A stretch of DNA of 64,000 nt from Acidobacteriota bacterium (GTDB lineage Bacteria; Acidobacteriota; Terriglobia; Terriglobales; Acidobacteriaceae), in the NCBI GenBank assembly GCA_021806005.1, contig JAJZDM010000003.1, forward strand, positions 35,979 through 99,978. The letters are read 5' to 3'. Shown piece by piece: positions 9,191 through 17,304 of the stretch (positions within the stretch are counted from its first letter, which is position 1; the number at the start of each line of letters is the position of its first letter). The notes under the pieces were generated by a model. The model had not been told where the DNA came from, made no database searches, and was given only the letters and a program-made list of their open reading frames with translations. The position numbers and the translations under genes are program-made.

Positions 9191-10969
9191 TTAGACCATC
9201 ACTTCGTGAGTCGGGACAGAGAGCGTCGTCCGGCCGGCCAGTTGCTCCTTGACAGCCGCGACGATATGCTCCGGGAAGAAGGGCTCCCCGTCGTACTTGC
9301 GGATGTGACCGCTGGCAACAAAGCTGGTCTCGCTGCGCAGATAACGGGCAAACTGGCCGCTGAAGTTGTTCTCCACAATGATGGTGCGGCGCGCCTTGCG
9401 GAGAAGATCCAGAATGGCGTCTCCATGCAGCGGAACCAGCCAGCGGATGGGCAGGTGGTTGACGGTAATTCCCTGATCGCCGAGCAGCTCGCAGGCCTCC
9501 CGGATCACTCCGTAGGTTGATCCCCAGCCGATGAGCGTCACCTCGGCATCTTCCGGACCCAGCAACTTTGGCGGCGCAATGGCGGCAGCGATGCCCTCCA
9601 CCTTGCGCATCCGCTTTTCCATCATGGCGCGACGCTTGGCGTGGTTGGTGTACGCGTCGCTGATCAACACGCCATCTTCATCGTGCTCATCGCTGGAGAC
9701 CACGTGGGTGTGGCCGGCGACGCCCGGGATGACACGCGGAGAGACGCCGCTGGGGGTGATCTTGTAGCGTTTGTAAGGCTCACCATCGCCGGCGCCGTTG
9801 CTCGTGATCAACTCCCCGCGATCGACGTGCGGAGCGAAATCCAGAACGGAGGGGTCAACGCTGAGACGTCCTTCCGCGAGCAGAAGATCGCAGAGCACGA
9901 TGCCGGGACACTGGAAACGGTCCGTGACGTTGAAGATCTCCGCCATCAGCGTAAAGCAGTCGGCAATATCCAGAGGAGCGGCGATAACCCGCGGATAGTC
10001 GCCAAAGGCCGCGCCCAGCATCTGCCAAAGGTCGCCCTGCTCAGTCTTCGTGGGCACGCCCGTGGATGGGCCGGCGCGCTGGCAGTCAATGACAACCACC
10101 GGAATCTCCGCCTGCGCAGAGAGCCCCAGCCCTTCACTCATCAGAGCGAAGCCGCCTCCCGAGGTAGCGCACATGGAGCGAGCCCCGGCGTGCGCGGCGC
10201 CGATCGCCATGTTGATGACCCCAATCTCATCCTCCACCTGGCGAACCATAATGCCGGCCTTGCGACCGTTCTGTGCCATCCAATGCAGAACCCCGGTGGC
10301 CGGGCTCATCGGATAAGCGCAGTAGAATTTCACCCCTGCCGCGGCAGCCCCCATCGCCATCGCTGCATTCCCGCTGAGCGCGGCATATCGGTTCTCGGTA
10401 AGAGGAATTGAATTGGCAAAGGGCGCGAAGTTCTGCGACGCATACTCGTACCCGGCGCGGGCCAGGGTAACGTTCTCCTGGATGACGGCAGTGCCCTTGT
10501 TGCGGAACTGTGCCTCCAGAATGCTCTCCAGCGCGTGGAAGCCGATGCCCATCATACTGAGCGCGGCGCCGATGGCCAGCGTGTTCTGCGCGATCTTGTT
10601 GCGGCTGATGTCCGCCAGACTGGAGACCGGCAACGGGCACAGGACAACGCCTTCGGCAGGCGTGCCAGGATGAATGAGGTCGGCGTTGTACAAGCACGCG
10701 CCGCCGGCTTGGAGCAGGCGGAGATGGCGGTCCGCCGTATCCTGGTTTAGCGGGATCAGCAGATCCAGATGGCCGTCGATGGTGCCGATTGCGGATGTGC
10801 CGGTGCGGATAGTCAGAAAGGTGTGGCCACCGCGGATAATCGACTGATACGCGTTGTATGCGTTCAGGTGAAGTCCGCGCCTGGTGAAGATCTTGGCAAA
10901 GATGTCGCCCGGAGAAGCCACTCCCTGACCAGCGGCGCCACCAATACCGATACTGAAGGACTGCTTCAT
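9191..10969 (-). CDS. korA: 2-oxoacid:ferredoxin oxidoreductase, fused gamma-alpha subunit (KorA type)
   Basis: This is the partner of KorB. The first ~190 residues form the gamma-type domain ('GIGGAAGQGVASPGDIF'), followed by the alpha pyrimidine-binding domain ('CAYPMSPATGVLHWMA', 'VEDEIGVINMAIGAAHAG', 'TSGGGFALMSEGLGL', 'GPSTGVPTKTEQGDL') and a C-terminal transketolase-like domain. The length is 592 residues, normal for the two-subunit form. The ATG at 10969 is preceded by 'GGGAGAG', and the gamma domain begins at once; the track's longer start to 11197 adds unrelated residues. In aerobic acidobacteria this pair often takes the place of 2-oxoglutarate dehydrogenase in the citric acid cycle, which is established for the family but inferred here. 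Confidence 0.93.
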   Translation of the reverse strand: MKQSFSIGIGGAAGQGVASPGDIFAKIFTRRGLHLNAYNAYQSIIRGGHTFLTIRTGTSAIGTIDGHLDLLIPLNQDTADRHLRLLQAGGACLYNADLIHPGTPAEGVVLCPLPVSSLADISRNKIAQNTLAIGAALSMMGIGFHALESILEAQFRNKGTAVIQENVTLARAGYEYASQNFAPFANSIPLTENRYAALSGNAAMAMGAAAAGVKFYCAYPMSPATGVLHWMAQNGRKAGIMVRQVEDEIGVINMAIGAAHAGARSMCATSGGGFALMSEGLGLSAQAEIPVVVIDCQRAGPSTGVPTKTEQGDLWQMLGAAFGDYPRVIAAPLDIADCFTLMAEIFNVTDRFQCPGIVLCDLLLAEGRLSVDPSVLDFAPHVDRGELITSNGAGDGEPYKRYKITPSGVSPRVIPGVAGHTHVVSSDEHDEDGVLISDAYTNHAKRRAMMEKRMRKVEGIAAAIAPPKLLGPEDAEVTLIGWGSTYGVIREACELLGDQGITVNHLPIRWLVPLHGDAILDLLRKARRTIIVENNFSGQFARYLRSETSFVASGHIRKYDGEPFFPEHIVAAVKEQLAGRTTLSVPTHEVMV

Positions 10970-11265
10970 GGAAGACTCTCCCATCCGGCGCCGCACTTGG
11001 AATCGATTCGCGCCGGAAAAATTCGAACAAGGGGATCGTAATGGCAGCCACCAAAAGGTGGCAAGTCGGACGGCTCCTCCTGTTACCGCCAGGCAGATCC
11101 CTTGCCCGCACCATAGGGCATGACGATACCATACTGCTACATTGGTTCCGTGAAGAGGAACATGCTGTCGCTGCGCAGGCAAAACATCCAGAATCAAGCT
11201 CTAAACCATTGCATGCGGCAGAGATAACGCAAGACAAAATCCACCAGAGAGGCATCCCCCCACCC

Positions 11266-14200
11266 GTGTCCCTATCCCGAAGAACGTTCCTGAAGAGCTC
11301 TGTTATGGCAGCAGGAGAAATTGCCCTGCCGGCGATGGCGATCGCGGATCCCAAGACAACATCAGCCAGGGCAGTGGACGCGGACGGCAAAGGGTTGGGT
11401 GCGGACGGACCCTCAGCCGCTGAGGCAGCCGCTGCTCCTCCGGCGGAGTTTACGCGTGGGGTGGGCATCTACCCCGGCATGCCCAGCGATGCCTTCTCAC
11501 CTACGTTCGAACTGGATACCACAACCTATCGCAACCTCGCACTGCGGCGGCCTGCCAGGCACTCCAGCAGCTACGATTACAACCTGACCGCGCAACTGAT
11601 CACGGATGGAATTCGAGAGACGACCCTGCCCCGCTGGATTGCGGTCTCCACCAGCACCGCTGGCGAGCTCTCCAAACCCGACCGCGAGATCATCCTGGAC
11701 CACTTCCCTCCTGTAGGAATCACGCTGGATGGCCCCAAAGTCTGGGTCCAGGTGCAGACCATGGGTGGATCCGCGCCGTTCCCGGTAGACTCGCTGAAAA
11801 TATTCGTAGTGCTCCCAGACTATCTGCCCGCCAAGGATGTGCGCCTCTCCGTAACCGTGTCGGAGGATGGACGCAGATGGGAGACGGCAGGTGAACTGAC
11901 GGCGCCCCAGCCCACCTCAACGGAGGGCTATCCTCCAGATCTGATTCAGGGAGCCCATCTGTTCTATCCGATGTTGCCCTTGAAGCAAACCTGCCGGAGC
12001 CAGTTTTATCGCGTGACATGTGAGCTGTTACAACCTGCCGGTTGGGCGTCCGTCCCCTGGATGATCGGGCAGGTGGAGTTTTACGCTGCCGGACGACGAG
12101 TTCCAATAGGCGGCCCCAGCGAGTTCACTAGCGCTTGGATGAGCGCGGGCTCTGGCCAGGAGTGGGTCTCCGTGGATCTGGGAGCCCGCTGCACGATCGA
12201 CCGCGTCGCGCTGTACTGGATCGCGAAGGCGGCCGAGGGCAAGATTCAGATCTCCGATGACGAACAGAGCTGGGCCGATGTCCAGGCCTTGGGGGCGAGT
12301 ACATCTTCAACTGCTCAGACCCCGGGTGATGCGAGCGCGAGGAGCGGCACAGGAGTCGAGGAGATTCACCTCTCCCATCCGGTGGAGGCGCGCTATGTGC
12401 GCGTCTGGATGTCCCGGCCCGCAACGCCCTATGGTTACCTTCTCAGCGAGTTGGAGGTGTGGGGCCGGGGAGGTCCGGTGGCAGTGGCAGCCCAGGCGCC
12501 GCCCGCAACCAGTGGCCCGATTGGCAGACACGACCGGATGGAGCTTGCCGGTGGCGCGTGGCGCGTTGAACGCAGCAGCGTCGTCAGCAGCGACGGGCAC
12601 GCGATCTCCCGGGTCGGCTTCAGCGACGACTCCTGGCTGGTGGCTACGGTTCCCGGCAGCGTGCTCACCTCCTTTTACAACGCGGGTGCCATCGATGATC
12701 CGAACTTCGGAGAGAACCAGCTCTATGTCTCTGACTCTTACTTCTGCTCCCACTTCTGGTACCGGACGGAGTTTGACGCCCCGCTGGCCGGCGATGACAT
12801 CACGCCCGGCGAGATAACCTGGCTGGATTTCGCAGGAATCAACTGGAAGGCGCGGGTCTTTCTCAATGGAGAGTGGCTGGGCGAGATCCAGGGCGCCTTT
12901 CTGCACAAGCGCTTCAATGTAACTGGCAAGCTGCGGCACGGAAAGAAGAATGCTCTGGCCGTCTGGATCGAAAAGAATCAGACGCCGGGCAGCACCAAGC
13001 AGAAGACCTTTGAGAACCCGAGCCGCAACGGTGGAGCGCTGGGCGCCGATAATCCCACCTTCCACGCATCGATCGGGTGGGACTGGATTCCGACGATTCG
13101 CGGGCGGAACACCGGCATCTGGGCCCCGGTCACGCTCTACCGCACGGGCCGGGTCACCCTGGAGGAGCCATTTGTCACCTCCTCCCTGCCGCTGCCGGAC
13201 ACCTCCCGGGCAGAGATTCATATCGAGGCCAGGCTCCACAACCATGCCGCTGTCGCCGTAGAGACGACACTACGGGCGCGCTTCGGCTCCATCGAGATAC
13301 AGCAGGCGGTACATCTCCCCGCGCAGGCCACGACCCACGTCAGCTTCTCCCCTTCCACGCACCCCGCTCTCCTGATCCAGCAGCCTCGGCTGTGGTGGCC
13401 TGCAGGCTACGGTGAACCCTCGCTGTACCCGGTGGAACTGCGTGTTGAGAGCCCTGCAGGTACGGTGTTGGACAGCAGAAACTTCCAGTTCGGCATCCGT
13501 CAGATGACCTACAGCGAAGACGATGGCATGCTGAAGATCTTCATCAACGGCCGCCGCTTTGTCTGCCGCGGAGGCAACTGGGGGTTCAGCGAGTCAATGC
13601 TGCGTTACCGGGCGCGCGAGTATGAAGCGGCCGTGCGCTACCACCGCGAGATGAACTTCACCATGATCCGCAACTGGGTGGGCCAGATCGGAGAAGAGGC
13701 CTTTTACGAGGCCTGCGATCGGAACGGCGTGATGGTGTGGCAGGACTTCTGGCTGGCCAATCCCTGGGATGGACCAGCCCCGAACGATGACCCCATGTTC
13801 ATGGCCAACGCCAGAGATCTTCTCCTGCGCATCCGCAACCATGCATCGATCGGGCTGTACTGCGGCAGAAATGAGGGCTACCCGCCCAAGGTGCTGGAGC
13901 AGGGTCTGCGCAAGGCGCTGGCGGAGTTGCATCCCGGGATTCACTACATCCCCAGCTCTGCAGACGACGTTGTCAGCGGGCATGGCCCGTACCACGCGTT
14001 GCCCCTGGTGGAGTACGTCCAGATTGCGGACCGCCGACTGCACAGCGAGATCGGCATGCCTAACATACCACCCCTCGAGAGCGTTCAGATGATGATGCCG
14101 CAGGACGCCCTGTGGCCCCAGGGGCTGGAGTGGGGGCTGCATGACTTCTGCCTGAAGGGAGCCCAGGAGGCGGCATCGTTCCGCACCATCATCGACGTCA

Positions 14201-15003
14201 GCTACGGCGGAGCTGAGAGTGCGGAGCAGTGGATCTCGCTGGCACAGTTTGTAAACTTCGAGGGCTATCGGGCGATGTTTGAGTCGCAGAGCCGGTATCG
14301 CGCCGGACTGCTGCTGTGGATGAGCCATCCCTGCTGGCCGTCGTTCGTCTGGCAGACCTATGACTACTTCCTCGAGCCCACTGCGGCATACTTTGGGTGC
14401 AAGCTCGCCTGCGAGCCGCTGCATATCCAATGGAACCGCGATCAGGAGACGCTCGAAGTGGTCAACTACAGCGGCGGCGACCGCCACGGGCTGACGGCCA
14501 CCGTCGAGATCCTGAATATGAGCGGTACCACCATGGAGATTAAGGCGACCACGGTGGACAGCATGGAAGACAGCACGGTGACCGCGATGGCCATGGAGTA
14601 TCCCAAGGGACTCTCCCCGGTGCACTTTCTCCGCCTCCGGCTAAAGGACGGTGACACCGTACTCTCCACCAACGACTACATGCGCGGAGTGGTGGAGGGA
14701 GACTATCGCGCCATCCGCCAGTTGGCCAACGCGCGCGTCACCGCGCAGACGGCGACCGAACGCCTGGGCGATCAATGGCGACTGACGACCCTCCTGAAGA
14801 ATACCTCGGCGTGGCCCGCGTTGATGACGCGGGTCAAGGCCGTGCGCGCGCAAAGTGGAGATCGTATCCTGCCCGCAATCTACAGTGACAACTACCTGAT
14901 GCTGATGCCCGGCGAGCACCGGACCGTGACCACCGAACTGCAGCACGCGGACACCCGGGGCCAGGCGCCGGCGATCGTGGTAAGCGGATTCAACCTGGCC
15001 TGA
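11266..15003 (+). CDS. Tat-exported GH2-family glycosidase with N-terminal discoidin-like modules
   Basis: This is a very large (about 1245 residues) exported hydrolase of the GH2 beta-mannosidase/exo-beta-glucosaminidase type. A twin-arginine signal 'SRRTFLKSS' opens the protein, so GTG 11266 is preferred over the track start 11041, which would bury it. Two F5/8C-like (discoidin) carbohydrate-binding stretches follow (about 85-285 and 288-400). The GH2 sandwich starts near 425 and the TIM barrel near 760 ('CRGGNWGFSESMLRY', 'TMIRNWVGQIG'). The likely acid/base Glu is in 'CGRNEGYPP' and the likely nucleophile Glu in 'HSEIGMP'. It is divergent from korA. The exact sugar specificity cannot be read from the sequence. 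Confidence 0.85.
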   Translation: MSLSRRTFLKSSVMAAGEIALPAMAIADPKTTSARAVDADGKGLGADGPSAAEAAAAPPAEFTRGVGIYPGMPSDAFSPTFELDTTTYRNLALRRPARHSSSYDYNLTAQLITDGIRETTLPRWIAVSTSTAGELSKPDREIILDHFPPVGITLDGPKVWVQVQTMGGSAPFPVDSLKIFVVLPDYLPAKDVRLSVTVSEDGRRWETAGELTAPQPTSTEGYPPDLIQGAHLFYPMLPLKQTCRSQFYRVTCELLQPAGWASVPWMIGQVEFYAAGRRVPIGGPSEFTSAWMSAGSGQEWVSVDLGARCTIDRVALYWIAKAAEGKIQISDDEQSWADVQALGASTSSTAQTPGDASARSGTGVEEIHLSHPVEARYVRVWMSRPATPYGYLLSELEVWGRGGPVAVAAQAPPATSGPIGRHDRMELAGGAWRVERSSVVSSDGHAISRVGFSDDSWLVATVPGSVLTSFYNAGAIDDPNFGENQLYVSDSYFCSHFWYRTEFDAPLAGDDITPGEITWLDFAGINWKARVFLNGEWLGEIQGAFLHKRFNVTGKLRHGKKNALAVWIEKNQTPGSTKQKTFENPSRNGGALGADNPTFHASIGWDWIPTIRGRNTGIWAPVTLYRTGRVTLEEPFVTSSLPLPDTSRAEIHIEARLHNHAAVAVETTLRARFGSIEIQQAVHLPAQATTHVSFSPSTHPALLIQQPRLWWPAGYGEPSLYPVELRVESPAGTVLDSRNFQFGIRQMTYSEDDGMLKIFINGRRFVCRGGNWGFSESMLRYRAREYEAAVRYHREMNFTMIRNWVGQIGEEAFYEACDRNGVMVWQDFWLANPWDGPAPNDDPMFMANARDLLLRIRNHASIGLYCGRNEGYPPKVLEQGLRKALAELHPGIHYIPSSADDVVSGHGPYHALPLVEYVQIADRRLHSEIGMPNIPPLESVQMMMPQDALWPQGLEWGLHDFCLKGAQEAASFRTIIDVSYGGAESAEQWISLAQFVNFEGYRAMFESQSRYRAGLLLWMSHPCWPSFVWQTYDYFLEPTAAYFGCKLACEPLHIQWNRDQETLEVVNYSGGDRHGLTATVEILNMSGTTMEIKATTVDSMEDSTVTAMAMEYPKGLSPVHFLRLRLKDGDTVLSTNDYMRGVVEGDYRAIRQLANARVTAQTATERLGDQWRLTTLLKNTSAWPALMTRVKAVRAQSGDRILPAIYSDNYLMLMPGEHRTVTTELQHADTRGQAPAIVVSGFNLA

Positions 15004-15182
15004 TGCAATCCCGAACCGACCGTGAAGAGGACTACCGGATGCGGGTGAGCAGAGCCGCGAACCATCTGCAGGAGACGTCTCTGTGAGAACCCTGGCTGTG
15101 GCAAGCGGCGCTCAACCTATCGGAATCGGTTGAGCGCCGCAGCAGGCTGGATCCAGACCACACCGCAATGAGAGGATGTTGT

Positions 15183-15977
15183 ATGTCGTCCTCCCACGCG
15201 CCCGCACCACGTCAGCACGCCTCTTCCGGACCCACGCAGCCGCAACTCCCCGAGCCCGGCTACGCCGAGCGCAGCCGCACCCTGTTCTCTCTGGTGAGCA
15301 TGGGAGTGCTCTCCACCGTCTCGCGCAAGCACGCCGGGTTTCCCTTTGGTTCGCTGATGCCGTTTGCTCTCGACGGCGAAGGGCGGCCAGTGTTTCTGAT
15401 CAGCAGCATGGCGATGCACACGCAGAACCTGCATCATGATCCGCACTGCAGCCTGTTTGTAACCCAACCCTCCGAGGATGGCGATCCGCTCGGATCCGCC
15501 CGGGCTACGCTGATGGGCAACGCGGCCATGTTGACAGGAGACCAGAGGGCCGCGGTGCGGGAGATCTATCTGGCCCGGCATCCGAATAGCCGCCACTGGG
15601 TAGACTTTGCGGACTTCCAGTTCTTCCGCCTTGAACCAGTGGATCTGTATTACGTCGGCGGGTTCGGCGTCATGGGCTGGGTGCAGACGGCCGAGTACGC
15701 GCAGACCTCGCCGGATCCTCTGATGGAGGCGGCTCCGGCGATTCTGGCGCACATGAATGCGGACCACGTGGACTCGATGCTGGTGCTGGCGCGAGCCTTT
15801 GCAGGCATGGAGGCGAGTGAGGCGACGATGACCTCCGTGGACCGCCTGGGCTTCACCCTGCGACTGAAGACAGCGGAGGGCATCAAAGGGCCGCGAATCA
15901 ACTTTCCGCGTGAGGTGGCCAACGCCCAGCAGACCCGCCAGATGCTCGTGGAGATGGTTCGGCAGGCGACGGCGTGA
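15183..15977 (+). CDS. HugZ-like haem utilisation / PNPOx-fold protein with DUF2470
   Basis: The protein has a split beta-barrel of the pyridoxamine-5'-phosphate-oxidase fold (about residues 30-165; 'GFPFGSLMPFALDGEG', 'SSMAMHTQNLHHDPHCSLF') followed by a DUF2470 domain ('AHMNADHVDSML'). This is the HugZ/HutZ layout. Some family members bind or degrade haem to release iron; others have unknown ligands. ATG 15183 has 'AGAGGA' seven bases upstream and is preferred to ATG 15168. It lies 180 bp after the GH2 gene on the same strand and 96 bp before lolA, with no clear functional link to either. Confidence 0.88.
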   Translation: MSSSHAPAPRQHASSGPTQPQLPEPGYAERSRTLFSLVSMGVLSTVSRKHAGFPFGSLMPFALDGEGRPVFLISSMAMHTQNLHHDPHCSLFVTQPSEDGDPLGSARATLMGNAAMLTGDQRAAVREIYLARHPNSRHWVDFADFQFFRLEPVDLYYVGGFGVMGWVQTAEYAQTSPDPLMEAAPAILAHMNADHVDSMLVLARAFAGMEASEATMTSVDRLGFTLRLKTAEGIKGPRINFPREVANAQQTRQMLVEMVRQATA

Positions 15978-16073
15978 GGCAAGCATCGTTAAAATAGATT
16001 CAGCAGAGTTCGCTCGCAATGAAACCAAAGAGCAAAGAACACAGCGTTTCCCCGCAAACGGCAACTGGATCGA

Positions 16074-16775
16074 ATGCTTCCTTGGGAACTCTCTGATCGG
16101 ATTTTGACCTTGACCCTGAGAAAGTTTCTACCCTTACTTGCCGTGGCGATGGCGATGATCGTCTACCAGCCAACCGCCTTGGCAGCTTCGCCGGCTCCCT
16201 CTGCAACCGAACTCGCGCACCGGGTGGATGCGCACTACAACCATCTGCGCTCGCTGACGGCACGGTTTACCGAGCGCTATCGCGGCATGGGGATCGACCG
16301 TTCCGAGACCGGCACTTTGACCCTGAGCAAACCTGGCCGGATGCGCTGGGCCTACGATGCACCCTCCGGAAAGATCTTTGTGCTGAACGGGAAGTTCGCC
16401 ATCAGTTACACACCGGGCGACGCCCAGGCGGAACGAACGCCCGCCAGGGATCTTGACGACCTCCGTTCACCCCTCCGCTTCCTGCTGGGACATACGGAGA
16501 TTGCCAAGGATCTCCGCGGTCTGACGCTGACGCTGGTCCAGGGCGGGTATACCCTCTCCGGCGTACCCCGCGGGATGGAGAAGACCGTGCAGTCGATCGA
16601 CATTACGGTGGATGCGCAGGGACAGATCGACTCTCTTCGTATCGTCGACGCCGATGGCGCCGAGACCACCTTCACCTTCACGGAGATCCATGAGAATGTG
16701 CCGACTCCGGAGAGCGACTTCACCTTCACCCCGCCGCCGGGGGTCACGGTTATCGACGGGGCTGCCCCCATCTAA
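16074..16775 (+). CDS. lolA: LolA-like periplasmic outer-membrane lipoprotein carrier
   Basis: This is a periplasmic chaperone that would carry lipoproteins from the LolCDE transporter to the outer membrane. It has a Sec signal peptide ('LLAVAMAMIVYQPTALA', cut before 'ASPAP') and a half-barrel LolA fold with 'LRSLTARFTERYRGMG', 'GTLTLSKPGRMRWAYD', 'FVLNGKFAISYTPGD' and 'SIDITVDAQGQIDSLRI'. The 233-residue length is usual. ATG 16074 is used; a slightly later start would still leave the signal peptide. It runs convergently to the cytochrome gene. Its presence supports a two-membrane cell. Confidence 0.85.
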   Translation: MLPWELSDRILTLTLRKFLPLLAVAMAMIVYQPTALAASPAPSATELAHRVDAHYNHLRSLTARFTERYRGMGIDRSETGTLTLSKPGRMRWAYDAPSGKIFVLNGKFAISYTPGDAQAERTPARDLDDLRSPLRFLLGHTEIAKDLRGLTLTLVQGGYTLSGVPRGMEKTVQSIDITVDAQGQIDSLRIVDADGAETTFTFTEIHENVPTPESDFTFTPPPGVTVIDGAAPI

Positions 16776-16874
16776 CAGCCCTGCATCAGAGCCGATGGAC
16801 AGGCCTGCCTGGCCTGGGGCATCGGATAACTTCATCGCAAAGCCCGTGCTCGGGATGCTGCTTCCCCATCAGAT

Positions 16875-17297
16875 CTACTTCGCGGCGGGGCCGGTTGCAA
16901 TCGCACTCAGAGCGCCGACCTGCTGAACCCGGGGTGGAACAGGGATCAGCTTTCGCCGGGCACGAAGATAGGCGATGAGATCGTTGATCTGGGGAGTGGT
17001 GAGAGCCCGTCCAAAGGAAGGCATCATCATGCCCCCGTTTTGAATCTGGAGGAACATCCGCTGCCTGGTCATGCGCTTGCGCACCGTCTGCAGGTCTGGT
17101 CCTCGCCCTCCACCCACCCCTGCGGGCCCGTGGCAGTGCACGCAACCGCTCTGGGCAAACAACTCTGCTCCGCGCCGCTTGGCCCTGGAACTGGCCTCGG
17201 TTGGCGTGGGAGCCCACAGCCTGCACAGGCTGGCCGCGGCCAGGACTGCCGCCAGGACAACGGCGCACCCCCTGTTGGAAAGAAATAACGTCCGCAT
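16875..17297 (-). CDS. Exported monohaem cytochrome c
   Basis: This is a small (about 140 residues) class I cytochrome c with one haem site, 'CVHCH', and the distal Met in 'GGMMMPSFG'. An N-terminal hydrophobic stretch ('CAVVLAAVLAAASLC') acts as signal peptide or anchor. 'LTTPQINDLIAYLRA' is the C-terminal helix. ATG 17297 is chosen because it sits 7 bp after the stop of the upstream multihaem gene, with 'GAGTAGGA' as ribosome site; the longer track ORF reads through that gene. It probably accepts or passes electrons for the products of the two upstream genes, since all three are close together and co-directional. Confidence 0.88.
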   Translation of the reverse strand: MRTLFLSNRGCAVVLAAVLAAASLCRLWAPTPTEASSRAKRRGAELFAQSGCVHCHGPAGVGGGRGPDLQTVRKRMTRQRMFLQIQNGGMMMPSFGRALTTPQINDLIAYLRARRKLIPVPPRVQQVGALSAIATGPAAK

Positions 17298-17304
17298 ATT
17301 CGTC

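Noticed and set aside
13594-14625. 343-codon minus-strand ORF
   Set aside because: Antisense shadow of the GH2 catalytic domain.
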